Part shown: piece after piece, positions 22,838-36,500 of the stretch | Layout: each line of letters opens with the position of its first letter | Position numbering within the stretch: the stretch's first letter is position 1 | Source: Moniliophthora roreri | Taxonomy: Eukaryota; Basidiomycota; Agaricomycetes; Agaricales; Marasmiaceae | DNA length: 64,000 nucleotides | Direction of reading: 5' to 3' | NCBI GenBank assembly: GCA_001466705.2 | Contig: LATX02000175.1 | Span: 434,001-498,000 of the forward strand | Notes under the pieces: generated by a model | Databases searched by the model: none | What the model was told of the DNA's origin: nothing | The model's input: only the letters and a program-made list of their open reading frames with translations | Program-made: the position numbers and the translations under genes

Positions 22838-24345
22838 ATGTCCTCAGTTCCATCAAACCCCCCAGATATCTCTTCTGCTGCAAATAGTATGCCATTCTCG
22901 TTTAACTCACCCCGATTCTGCTAATTTATCCATACTTCAGACATGGATCTTCGACATATGACCTCAACCGGCGCTCTACACGCCAACAATGCCAGCACAA
23001 GACGAGTTTCTCAGCGCATTGGTTCTAGATCTCCCGCGTCTATCCCTTCTTCGCCTACTTCTGTGTACGTCTTTTTCCTTGCTCTTCTTCAGCTTCGCAT
23101 TTATGTAATATCTGTGTCTCTAGCCACTCGTCTTCTTCAGCAATTTTTGAACGAGACATTGAACCCATCGTCTCTCCTTCGCCTCCTCATTCTCATGACC
23201 CTCATAGAATACCAAGGGCAAAGGCAACTGAGGCGCTTGAACAGTCAGTGCCATCCGTCTTGGATTCTGCCGCGTCGATATTGGCGGGACTTCAGGATGC
23301 ACAAACGGATCAGGTTGCGGTCGAAACACCCGCATTGCTGGACTCTGTCGGTGGTGGTAGAAGGAGTGGGGTTGCAAGCCCGATTGGGAGCTTCAGGAGC
23401 AGAAGTCCCAGTCCTGGTGCAAGTGGATTCGGTCCTAGCGGCGGGAAGGGCGGTTTGCTGCTCAGTATCCCGCATCCCCATTCTCAATCGCCGCCCCGGC
23501 CGCAGCCAACGATAAGTACCAATATCAGCCCTACATCTCAACAGTTCCATGCTCCTGCTCCTGCTCCTGCTCCGCCTCCGCAGCCTACAGAAACCCCTTC
23601 AATAGTTACCCCAACATCCGCGTATTTCTCCACGACGTCATCGGCCGCTTCAGAAGCTGAAAGTTCTCCAACGACGACGACACGAGAAAAGGCGCCTGAT
23701 TTCCCAGATGATGTAGACGTGCGCTCGCCTATGGTACCTTCTCCACCTCCTCCGTCAGCCGTAGAACCCAGCTCGTTTTCCGCGTATAATCCCAACACAA
23801 CTGCTTCTTCAACCTCGCCTCATCAATCATCACTCTTTTCATCATCAACACCGCCTTACTCCCAATCTCACACTTCGCCGTCTCTTTCACCTCACGCATC
23901 TTCGCCCGCATCATCACCACGTCAACCAGCGCAATCACTCAGTGGCACTTCTTCACCTTCATCGGCAAAAGTTGCAACCAAGCGTTTGTCATTCATGTCC
24001 TACGCCGACCTGTTGACCTCGACGCCAGCATCAACGCTTCCTTTGTCTTCGTTGACATCCACTTCGATGGAGCCTCCACATATCCCTTCCGTTGCTGGGT
24101 ACGGCCATGACGTATCGAGTGTCAATGGCAACCTTAGTGCGGCTGGTAGTTTGAAAGGCTTCCCTCTCACGAACGTCAAAGAGCCTGCGTTCCACAATCA
24201 TCATTTCAAGGAACGTGATTCGATGCTGGATGATCTCGTCGGCGGTGAATGGGAACGAGAAGGTTTAGGTCGAGGCTTGGAGGAACGACTTGAGGCAGTC
24301 GTAGGAAGCACAAGCGCACCGAGCTCTGTTGTTGGGAAGGCCTAA
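22838..24345 (+). CDS. Conserved Agaricomycete disordered protein of unknown function
   Basis: Exon 1 encodes MSSVPSNPPDISSAANN. Two introns follow; exon 2 holds MDLRHMTSTGALHANNASTR and RRVSQRIGSRSPASIPSSP; exon 3 opens VHSSSSAIFERDIEPIVSPS and carries HRIPRAKATEALEQSVPSVL followed by DSAASILA. The MDLRxMTSTGALHANN and IFERDIEP blocks recur, as I recall, in many mushroom proteomes without assigned function. The remaining 350 residues are Ser/Pro/Thr-rich (APAPAPAPPP, PSPPPPSAVEP), with a more ordered end (KRLSFMSYADLLTSTPAS, HFKERDSMLDDLVGGEWERE, GLEERLEAVVG). No signal peptide or membrane helix. Phosphorylation-rich, probably intracellular (inference). The last exon runs uninterrupted to the TAA at 24343. 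Confidence 0.75.
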
Positions 24346-24829
24346 TGGTCGCGGCTTTGGAACTGCGTACGAACCTATTTCTGTGTTAATGTGTACTCTT
24401 TTCCTTCACTAACTTTGTACTATTGGATTTTTGATTTCACTTTCTTGGGTTTTATCATTCCTTTTTTTTTTTTCGCTATCATTCTCAATATATCATAAAA
24501 GTGTTCTCTTGTGTTTTCTCATATGTTCGCTATGTTTTCCCTCATTTACCTTAATGCTCTTTCCCGAGTCAAATAATTCCTCTGTGATGTCCAGGAAACG
24601 AGAACTATATCCAAAGCTACTTATTATCTATTCACAAGATATTGACGATCCTTGCGCAGGCTAATGACACTAGTATTTCCTTCATCTTTCCATGCGGTAC
24701 CCTTTAAACAGTTTCTCTTACAGTACAAGCGAAATGGCAATGGTCAACAAATTGGTTTACATATGCGATTGGCTGAAACAATCAGCACTCGTCAAGACAC
24801 AACATTAGGATCCAACCTTCAGCCTTATC
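24346..24829. other. Intergenic region, T-rich
   Basis: Contains poly-T stretches typical of 3' flanks after the preceding plus-strand gene. No gene seen. Confidence 0.4.
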
Positions 24830-25698
24830 TGGTCCTCTTCGGAGTGGTGCTCGTCCTCGGGCTCTGGTTCAGTGGAGGCAGAGCGCCCACGAGGAGTTGG
24901 TAGGTTCTACGCAAGTCGCCTAAAAGGTCTACGCGTTCTACTTGACCTTCGTAGACGTAGTACCCAGATAGGTCCCCATCAAGATACAGGTTAACCCACG
25001 AGTTCTTGTATCGCGGATATCATGAATCAAAAAGGTAGGTTGAAAGACTAACCAGCGTATTCTAGGCGCGACATTTCACCGAGCCTCGGAAGAGGGTGAT
25101 GGTCGCTCTGAGCTTGAGTCTCCTTTTAATAAATTTCGTCCCAAACTGGCTTGAAAGATCGTGTAGAACCATCCTTCCTCGCCAAAGTTCTCAGCGGCTC
25201 CATAGCAACAGCGTCCGAGCCCTACTCTGGCTCAAGTCGCATGATTACTCCTTGTTACTCCAGGCCTTGAAAGTAGATCAGCTTCTCTCTCCGGCTTTTA
25301 TAATTTCCAAGCAGCTCCCCGTCAAGGTACTCATTCATTTGCGGATGGATAGCCAATATAGCAACAACCTTGTCGGGAGCGTAAATTTCTGCCAAAGACT
25401 TGAAAGAGAGATTCACGACTTTTATTTTTCTTGATAGTTTAAACTCACTACCGCCGTATCCAGCGCAATTAACCTCGGCAAGTCGTATCCCAGGATTAAC
25501 CTGAGCCAGGTTCTCCTCCACCAATTTATTCTAGAGGAGCTTGAAGTGTTTGCAATAGCCGCAATAAGGGTGACTGGTGGATGATTTATGACCCCATACT
25601 CCCTTGTTGATGGTGGAGTTGAAAGTGTCGGGTGTTGGCTCTGAGAATAGAGCTGAGGTTGCAAGTGAAACTGACAGAAGGAGCGGAAGTTTGAGCAT
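24830..25698 (-). pseudogene. Relic of a protein-disulfide-isomerase-like gene (thioredoxin domains)
   Basis: From 25698 the minus strand reads a signal peptide (MLKLPLLLSVSLATSALF), then FNSTINKGVWGH and YCGYCKHF, a thioredoxin CxxC site (25552-25563). The frame is cut by TAG at 25531-25533. The same frame goes on with NKLVEENLAQVNPGIRLAEV and NCAGYGG, strongly PDI-like. Downstream pieces in shifted frames (HPQMNEYLDGELLGNYKSRR near 25340-25290; NLYLDGDLSGYYVYEGQVER near 25000-24940) resemble the C-terminal halves of two thioredoxin domains. A live version would be an ER-lumen oxidoreductase. The stop, lost spacing and frame changes show it is not functional as written. Confidence 0.7.
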
Positions 25699-26099
25699 GT
25701 GTGAGGACTGAAATTCAGAATCGATCGAGAGAGATGGGTATCAGCCTAAATACAACGCGGGACGGTCGCATAGAAGTTCCTGGTTTTTTTTCGTCAATGT
25801 CATCTCTTGAGGTCCAACCAGGCATCAGCCGGATTATTCAATGTTTTGTAGGCAGAATACGAGGGCAGGGAGAGGTCAACATAGCTCGCGTATTGCCGTG
25901 AAGGTCACAGACAAATTGAGACGAGATCATGCGAAGAAAACCAAAAAGTACATTCCAATTTCCTATCCTTTCCACGGAGGTATCCCGTACATTACGGTAC
26001 TATTTACATTGGAGATATATGGTACGGGACTGGTAGCTTTTTTGTCCCGGATAAAGAACGTCCTTTTTGAGGCGCATTTGGTAGACTTTAACTTCATCC
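25699..26099. other. Intergenic region
   Basis: No gene seen between the dead isomerase and the stop of the MAP kinase. Confidence 0.4.
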
Positions 26100-27957
<1,858 letters not shown>

Positions 27958-28430
27958 TGGATGCTGAGGGGTCGTGGTAGTAAGAAGGAAGGAAGGAACA
28001 GCCTGTTGCCTTCCGCTTTTTCAGGGCGCTTACTCGAGCGCAGCGCTCAGCGCCCGACTTGATCCCCTGGCCGATGATGAATACCACATTCAGAAAATCG
28101 AAGGGAGGATTTAAGACGAAGGCAATCAGCAGAAGAGCGGGAATTTTTTGCTCCCCTGAGCACGCAGCACGAGCGGCGAGGCCTCGGATTCGGGGAAAGG
28201 ATAAGTCTGTAGACCAAGTTGAACAAGTCGTCAGGATTAATATACTATATAGTCGGCGCTATTCTACCTATACAACAGCTATTATGGTATAGTAATGTGG
28301 TGGTACAACAAAGTACAGTACTCGGGAATGATAAAGGTACAAATCAACGAGTTCCAAGGGTAATTCAGTACATTGCGATGCGCGGGGAAGAATACATGTA
28401 AAGTGGAAGGAGGGAGAAACACCAAGACAT
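27958..28430. other. Upstream region of the MAP kinase gene
   Basis: No gene seen. Lies between two minus-strand genes and presumably carries the MAP kinase promoter and the 3' region of the Kre9-like gene. Confidence 0.4.
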
Positions 28431-29359
28431 TCACATGGCCATGGAGATTCCGACTAGTGCCGGCCATACGATGAAAATCAACCGAAACTTGATCTTTTCA
28501 AAGTCCATCCATCGACCGTTCATTTTGGAACGACTTGAGGCAGCGTTGCGATGACCCTGTTTTCCGAAGCTAGCCTGTTGGCCGGGTGTTTGCAGAGGAT
28601 CTGCATAGACGGTTGAAGCAGTAGACTGCTGCATGGAATGCATCGTATTCGAGGGTCCTGACACGGTTGTGGCTTGAGGAACGGAGTGAAGGGAAGATGA
28701 AGAGGTAACGCTGGAGCTTGAGGTAGAGGTGAGGCTTTCACTTAGAGAAGTAGGAGGTGTATCAAGATAATCGCCATCCACATCTTGTTCAGCAAATGCT
28801 TTCGAGCTTTTCGGCGGAAGACGATTGGTAGACTCGGACGACGAAGAACGGGGTGAGCACTCGGTATTCGTAATCGTGAAAGGGTGAGAGTACGAGGTAA
28901 GATTATTCGAGATGATGCGCATCTCACTGCGGATGGTCAGTGCAAGATTAACAACTTGCCACGGTACGCCTCGAGCGGGACTCACTAGTAATATTTATAA
29001 CCGCAGTAGGTGAAAGAACAGGCATCCGGGAGAATGAACACGGCAAAACCATCTTTGAGAGCCTTGATGGGTACGCTAGCAATATAGATCTGAAAGGCGA
29101 ATAAGAGATACTCCGATGGTAAGGTACAAAAACTTACCTCGAGCTCTTTCTCAGGACCTTCAAAACAGTAGAGATCACCAACCGCCTTGCCCTTCATCTT
29201 CGAGTCCCAGATATGAGGAGAATCTCCATCATCAATCCAAGTCATTTCGGCGGGTTTACCAGCACTCCATACCGTCTCTGCGAATGGCCGGGTGATGTAT
29301 ACACGCGCGAACGAACCAGAGGCAAGTAAGAAGAGAAGTAAATTAAGAAATGCAGTCAT
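28431..29359 (-). CDS. Kre9/Knh1-like Ser/Thr-rich cell-surface protein
   Basis: Three exons. Exon 1 (29359-29138) gives a signal peptide (MTAFLNLLLFLLASGSFA) and VYITRPFAETVWSAGKPAEM then TWIDDGDSP, the start of the Kre9/Knh1 N-terminal beta-sandwich. Exon 2 (from 29089) encodes IYIASVPIKALKDGFAVFIL and CSFTYCGYKYY. The next donor (gtgagtcc) splits a Tyr codon, avoiding an apparent stop, and exon 3 opens EMRIISNNLTSYSHPFTITN. A Ser/Thr-rich stretch (LSESLTSTSSSSVTSSSSLH) follows, and the protein ends in a hydrophobic segment (LIFIVWPALVGISMAM), as in GPI-anchored or tail-anchored wall proteins. Likely acts in beta-1,6-glucan or wall assembly by analogy with yeast KRE9; this is inference. Confidence 0.75.
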
Positions 29360-29708
29360 CTGAACCAATCAGTAGAGAAGGGCCTGCCAGCAGAAATGTA
29401 GAAAAGGCGAGCTTTGATTCGCAAATATCTCCAAGTAGACCTCTCGAACTTGCGAGGATGATGGAAGAGAAAGACAAGCTAGACGTGACTTTGTGACCGA
29501 CAAATGTCATGTGACGGGAATCATTCTTGTCTGGAAACTGTGACCATCCGACTCTCCGTGCGTTTTCTCTCAAATCTCCGCCCAAAGTATAATGTTGATG
29601 GCATCCTACAGTACAATAATCGACCATTTCATCTCCCTTCACGTCCTCATCACGCATCAAAAGTCATTTCCGTGCGCGTCGATTTCGCTCGCGTATTGAG
29701 GAAAGCTC
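29360..29708. other. Divergent promoter region
   Basis: About 350 bp between the start of the minus-strand Kre9-like gene and the start of the plus-strand chromo-domain gene. No gene seen; it should hold both promoters. Confidence 0.45.
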
Positions 29709-32700
29709 ATGGGTGACGATAGTTCAATCGACGCATCTCAGTCCGAGTTGGAACATCCATTCAGTCCGGGGGAGAACGACGAGGAGGAGCTGTGGAATGT
29801 CGTAGATATCCTTAGCTACCGCGACCATCCCAAGAATGGGCCCCAATACAAAGTCAGATGGGAAGGTACGGACCCAATTACGGGGAAACCTTGGGCACCG
29901 ACTTGGGAGCCGCCAAACAACATCACGGATGATTTAAAACATGAATGGAACAGGAAACAGAGGATGAACAGCTCTGGTACGTCCTCGATTCCTTTCCTAC
30001 TCGCAATCGTACCGACATTAGACTATTGATAGCCAAGAATTCCCCAGCATCAGTTATCTCTAGAAAGTCAGGGAAAAGCTCAAAAAAGACTGCCCGAAGC
30101 CCTGCAATCTCAACCAATTCAATACGAAGCAAGCCATCATCTACCACTCCCAAACACAACTCGGTCTGGGATGAGCCACCAACAGCAGGCCCTTCCAATG
30201 CTACGAAGAAAAGGAAAAAGCCAACGGAATCTTCTGATCACGATGAAACCGAATCGAAGCCAGTGGTATCTGTATCTCGTCCACCCAAGAAACAGAAACT
30301 TCGAGGGGGAAGCAGCGTGACCAATGGCTCATCGAAAGCTTCAGTAACACCATCCAAACGTCGCTCAGAGTCCCGACTCAGAGAGCAATTCGTTCCACGG
30401 GAAGAACAATCCGATGATGCTGAAGCTTTGGCGTCCAGGGAGCGAGCCGTGAGTGGGAGTACGACCATGGTCAAGCCAAGTCGCCTTCATGAGAGTGACG
30501 AGGATGATGAGGATGATGAAGATGAGGATGCTGAGGGCAGCGATGAGGGTGGTCCGGATAGTGATATCGTTACTGTGCGTCCGAAGGGCAAGGGCAAGGA
30601 GAAGGCAGTGGAGAAGGTTGTCTCGGCGAAACCTGGTAGGACTAACGGGAAGAAGGCATCTCCAGCTGACAGTGAATCTGACGTTCGTAATGTTGGAAAA
30701 TCTCGGCCGCCGGTTGCGAAGAAGACCACCGGTGGTAAGGCTCCCAGACGCTTATTGGCAAAGCCAGCTCGACACGGGGACGATCCCGATGTTAGTGACG
30801 TTGGAACGGACTCTGATCTGGGGTCTCAGCCGTCTGGAGGCAGGGACCCCAAACGCTTGCCAGCTAAACCGGTACTACACGAAGATGATCCCAATCCTTC
30901 GTTTGGTCAGCCGCTCCTTCTGGTTGAGCCCAACTCTCCGCGCTTACTTATACCTCATGATAACGAAGTTGAGCCCGAAATCACTGTACCGAATATCGAA
31001 GGTGGCAACGGTCCTGGTAGCCGTCATGAGTCGGAGCCTCGAGGCGACGCTGCTGTGAATGAGTTGCCTACCCCCATCCCCATTCAACAAGCATTCATTT
31101 CAAGGTCTATATTGCAGAAGGCCTCGGCTGCGAACGCCAGTGCATCCACAAGCAATATTTTGGAGACGCACGATTTACTTCCCCGATCTCCCCACTTGTC
31201 ACCTCTCGCCAGAACTCTGCTTAAAGAGTTTGACGAATTCTGCCATGAAGTAGAGGAAGAGGAGGAGAAACGTGCGGAAGTACCACAAAATCCCCCAATC
31301 ATTATTTCAGAGTACCTTGCGCGCCGGGGTACCTCTGAGACTGGTTATGAAGAACCAGTCGCGGAACCAGTCGCAGAACCAGTCGCAGAACCAGTCGCAG
31401 AACCAGTCGCAGAACCAGTCGCAGAACCGTCGCTGTTGGATAACGAGTTGCAGTATCCTGAACAAGACATTGATGAAGAAACTACATCCCATCCTAAATC
31501 AAAGAGCGCAACGGCTGTGCCCGAGGAAATCGTCCCGGAAACGCAATCTTCGACAAATACCCAGCCCCACCCCCAACCTGATGCTCAGCCTACACCTGGA
31601 CGTGTCACTCTGGTATCCAAGATGAAGCCTCGCTCTCCAAGTAAGGCGAACCTTGGGCCGTCCCACCTGTCAAGTCGCTCAAGTAGTGAAGGGAAGAAAC
31701 CTCTCAAACCAGTTCCACAAATGACGCCGTCTCAGTTTGCGCCTTATCTACGGAGCGATGATGATGCTATGGACGAGACAATTGAGCAATATAGCTCCCC
31801 TGAGAAGGGTAGATCCTCAGTTCGGAATATTCACAATGACAGCGACGATAGCGACGACGTCGATGAACGAGAAATGCAAAGGGAGAAGGAAATCAGGGAA
31901 AGAGGGCTGGCAATGTTTGATAAAAGGAGAAATGAGGAGAGGATATTGCAGAACGGCGGAGAGTTGCAGAAACGAACACTTTCTGCTGTCATGAAGGATG
32001 CCGCGAACCTAGACACCGGTATTGATGGAGAACAGCAACAAGCGATCGATGAGTCAGGCTCTCACATGGACGATCATCTCATTTCACCCACACCTGCGAA
32101 CATGAGTATGGAACTTGAATATCCTGTGAACGTACGTGTTCATTTTCCTTCATGGGTGTTTGATAATATTGATCGGGCGTTTCTCACGCTCAGCATCAGG
32201 AATCTGAACCGGATAGGAGCCCAGAGTCATCACCTGTGGTTGTACCGTCAAGAGCCAAGTCACCGGCCGAAAAGGTACCAGAACCGCCGTCGGATGCGCT
32301 GAAGGAAGAGATTTCACGGTTAGAAGCCCTTCTCGCTCAAGAGCGTTCCGAAAGAGACGTCTGGGCCCGCGATTCAATGAAGGAACAAACTCTGAAGTCG
32401 GAAGAGGTGTCTCGACTTCAGCAGGCGTTGGCCGATGAACGTACTGAGAAGGAGTTGCTGATACAAAAAATACAAGCTCTTGAGCAAACATTGGCGGGTG
32501 CTTCGACTACCAAGGTTGAGTCTGTCCCGACCCAGACGCAGGAAGAAATGGAGCAGAAAGTTTCGGCCGCATTAAAGAGAGCTCAAGATGTCGAGAAGGA
32601 CCGAGACTTTTTCCGAGAAGAATGGTCTAGAGCTTCCGGATATGTAGGCTCGGTTCGGACGGAAAACATGGAACTCGAAAAACGGGTTGAGATCGCTGAA

Positions 32701-33227
32701 GGCAAGGCAAGGGATGGAATTGCGATGGTTCGGGCGACTTTTGAGGGGCGTGTCAAATTCTTGGAGGATAATGCGAAGAAGTGGCAGCAGGTGGCTCAAT
32801 TCATCGCCGAGAAGGATGCGAGGACCAATGATGATGTTAGACGAAGGGCGGCTGAAGAACCCGAGTTACGCAGGACCATTGAGAGCTTGGAGGGCGAGCT
32901 TGAGAGCCTTAATCTACAGGTTGAAAGCCTCGAGGACGTCAAGGCAAACTTGGAAGAGAATGTGGCTGCATGGAAGACAGAAGTGCTGCGTTTAAACCTT
33001 CAACTGAACGAGATCAATGCTCAGCGTTTAAGGGAAGAAATCGATGACGGTACACGAGTCTTGCGCTGTAATTTCATGTCGAGGGATACAAATGAGCAAT
33101 GCACCGAGTATTTCACGAACGAAAAGGTATGATTCACCGGTTGCTGTTGACATGTTCAACTATCTCATGCCGTTTTCAGGACTTGGAAAATCATGTATAC
33201 TACAGTGGTCATATTGCTGAGCGATGA
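29709..33227 (+). CDS. Chromo-domain protein with long disordered region, coiled coil and C-terminal Cys/His motif
   Basis: Exon 1 encodes an acidic start (MGDDSSIDASQSELEHPFSP) and a chromo-like domain: LWNVVDILSYRDHPKNGPQY, KVRWEGTDPITGKPWAPTWE, PPNNITDDLKHEWN. The aromatic residues expected to cage methyl-lysine are partly visible (W, Y and W). A ~730-residue disordered, highly charged region follows, with acidic DEDDEDDEDEDAE, a proline/KK-rich basic part, and six tandem EPVA units (31352-31423). After an intron at 32127-32199 comes a coiled coil of about 270 residues (LEALLAQERSERDVW through LEENVAAWKTEVLRLNLQLN). The end carries a Cys/His motif (CNFMSRDTNEQCTEYF, then KDLENHVYYSGH) split by the last intron. 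Suggests a nuclear chromatin reader or scaffold. I do not recognise an established family name. Confidence 0.75.
31352..31423 (+). repeat. Coding minisatellite, six 12-bp units encoding EPVA
   Basis: The unit gaaccagtcgca is repeated six times nearly perfectly (first unit differs at the last base) and followed by a partial unit. The length is a multiple of three, so copy changes keep the frame. Confidence 0.9.
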
Positions 33228-33547
33228 TACCTTGTTTCTGATTAACATCTACAACGGGATTTATTTTTGTTATAGTCAATGTTGTATTATATATTTGTCC
33301 GTGAGGTTGCCTCGATATGAATTTTGCATACCTGAGTCCATGCATCACTGTCTTGAGAACAACTTGTGAAACTAGCCGCCGTCCTGTCACCGTTAGTGTG
33401 AACCTTTGCATCTCGCTCTTGACTAGGGTCACCACGAATAACATTTGTGGCGCGTATCGAACGCGTTAATCGGGATTGAATAGTGAGTGCTGTCACGCTG
33501 GCAAACGGCACCTTTACTCATTGCGACCGTCGCCGAAGGCGTGCACA
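33228..33547. other. Intergenic region
   Basis: About 320 bp between two plus-strand genes; no gene seen. An ATG at 33476 is in frame with the next gene and could extend it by 24 residues. Confidence 0.4.
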
Positions 33548-36500
33548 ATGTCGACAGTTGGAGGTTCAAGGGACTTGAACCCCAAACGGGCGTCGATGAG
33601 TGCAATTCCATCTTCGAGAATGTCGACGACGAGCAGCAGACGTTTATCGGCGCCGCTCAACTCGGTCACGACGTCGTCTCCACTGTCGCCGTCTCCATTG
33701 GGGGGCCAACCTCGGCCGAAAGCAACGCCATCCATAACAAGTAGAAGATCACTGGCAAAACCGACATCCATGTTTTCATCTTCGCCGAGTACCAGTAAAG
33801 TTGTGCACGAAAGTGAAACTACGACCTCGACGACGACTCCAGCGAGGCCAAGGGTGACATCCATGCTCTCAACACCGCCAAGAGCACGTGTAATATCCTC
33901 GTCAAGTCCACAGCAATCATCAAGGTCACCCCTTAATTCCAACCCACTGTCACCTCCAACAAGTTTGACCAAACAGAGCCCAGGAATTGGCCTTGGAAAC
34001 CCTTCCAGTACACCCAAAACGTCCCCGCAACGCTCACTGAGCGCACGCGTTGTTTCTGGATCCAAGGGCATACCCACAACGATCGCCAGGTCACAGTCTG
34101 AGGTCGTGCTTCCGTCAACACCCCCTTCGAAACAAGGCACACCTAGGTCTCGACGACACGGTGCTCAAGAGACGCCAAAACTACTCTCTGACTCACCCGC
34201 CATCTTTGGGAAGCTCAACGGAAGTTTGGATGTTGACATCAGCAGCCCAGAGAACCATTTCTTTTCCGTTTCTGCACCGTCAGCATGGGGAGGTGAAGGC
34301 GGGGACGATATGTCATTAGACATGATTACTGAGGACGCTGGCGAGCTTGGTGAAGCCGATGAGGACGTACGCGCTATGTTTCTCATTATGATGATTCTCA
34401 ACTGACGTTTTGTTCCTGCAGCTCTTGCCGCTCCTTACCCAAATTTCTACATTACATTCACGTAAAATCACCTCGTACAAACGGCTACTTGAACGTGCAC
34501 AACTGTCCTCGGCAGCTCAACTACATGCGTTACAAGCCGAGATACACATGCTTCGCCAGCAGCTTCAGAATCAACCCACCTCACAAAACATTTACGCACA
34601 ACTGGACATTGATGTGCTTTGCGCAAATTGCAGTTCTCGGAAAGGTTACTGGAGTGGCATGAAGGGTGGAGATGATGAAGACGGGTTGGAGGGTAACGAC
34701 GACCTAGTAGCAGCTTTGAAGGGCACGGGAAAAGGACCTGATGGAAAATGGAATTTCGATGAGAAAGGAGTCAAGAAGATCGTCAAGAAAATGGGAAGAG
34801 AGGCTCGAGGAAGACTGCTAGCTATAATTGCGGAAGGCAAGCTGATCATTATTTCTAAAATTGCTGACGTTGATTCGTGTCGGTAGCCTCGCATCCTGGA
34901 GACATCCCGTTACAGATACTTCTCCTGCAGAAATACCTCAAGTCTACATACGACATCTTGGGCAATCTTGCACCAAATCTGGCTTTGCAAATCCTGAAGG
35001 AATTCACAGTACAGGAAGTAGTTAACTTGGCTCTGGTAAGGGCTCCATTTCTCATTCGCGAGCAATGAATGCTCAACGCGTTCTACAGATTAGCAAAACA
35101 TGGTATAACGTGGTCCACCATCCGTCTCTCTGGTAAACTCCTACATGCTCTGTCTGTTGCAAACACTCAGAAAATATATCTAGGCGATACCACTCTTTAC
35201 GTCTCACTGCTACTTCCTCCTCTCCACTCAATCCGCCATCGACACCCGAAGGCTGGTTCCCCTTGTACAAATCCCTGCATCACCTTCAATCCAATCTTCT
35301 GCATGCCTTACCTCAAAGAATCACGTTCCTAACTGGCCATACGGGTTTCGTAACTGTGTTGATGCTCAGAGGGAGGAGGCTTATGAGCGGGAGCTATGAT
35401 GAGAGTATCAGGTTTTGGGAGTTACCGCGTGGTCAGAAGGGTGGTGTTGGATTAGGCGGAGATGGCGAAGGAGGCGAATGGGTCAAAGGAGCGGAATGCA
35501 AGAAGGTGCTGAAGGTGGGCAAGGTAGTGAGCTGTGTGGATTGGTTGATCGATGAAGGTCAGTTCGTCGATTGAAGTTGATTGTTCCTGTATGCTGATTC
35601 CATCCGGTTGACAGAGGTCTTTGTCGTTGGCTTCCATGATGTCGGGTGCGTATATCGTAGTACCGACAGATTCGTGTTTGACCCCTTCAACAGTCGAGTG
35701 CACCTGTTTTCGTCCTTGACGTACACCCTTCTACAGCAGCTGTCTGGTCACCTCAACGGTATCCGAGCAGTTGCGCTCAGTTCAAAGAATTTGGTTTCTG
35801 CTGGTCAAGTATTCACTTTGGTTCCGTGATTTACAAAGCACTAACACAGCGACACCTCTTCAGGCGCTGACAAAGCCCTCGTTTGCTGGGATTGGCGTAC
35901 CGGAACCAAGATTGTCCGGTTTGGACAACAGACCACTGTCAACATTGGTGTACAGCTCATTGCGGGGGCGAGCAAAGAGGAAGGCGAGAGAGTGGTTAGT
36001 GTAACGATCGATGGCGTGGTTAGAGTGTTCTCTATCCGTTCGTGGCTCTTGGCTTTCATTATTATTGACCTCACGTACTAACGGCATGCACAGAACGACG
36101 CGAAATGATATCTCAATTCAAGCTTTCTGAACTGGGTGGAACTGACGCGGTCCTGAATTCGAAGTTGTGGAATGTTGGTGCAGCACCCAATAATCAATTG
36201 CAGTACGTCCTTGACTACACCAATGTTGGTTCTTGGTTGGCTCAGCCATAATGCGCAGGTGGTTCTCCGCGAAAGGCACACAAATGACCGTAGGTACTGC
36301 ATCTCTTACATTACTCCCGCTGACTCCAGTCTGGTTAGTGTGCCACAAAATCCATTATCATGCATCTTCAGTGGCAAGAAGAAGCCAAAGAGACCAACGA
36401 TGCGAATGATCTGAATGCCCCCAAGGCTACTGCTGCTGCACAGACGCCTATAACACCGAGCCGACCCCCAATACGCTCTAGAACATCCTCTTCCCTTGCA

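Noticed and set aside
30453..31058. 201-codon plus frame inside the chromo-domain gene
   Set aside because: It is a shifted-frame shadow of the charged low-complexity region; Arg-rich and without motif.
33514..34140. 208-codon minus frame antisense to the F-box gene
   Set aside because: Antisense of Ser/Pro-rich codons often stays open; no independent support.
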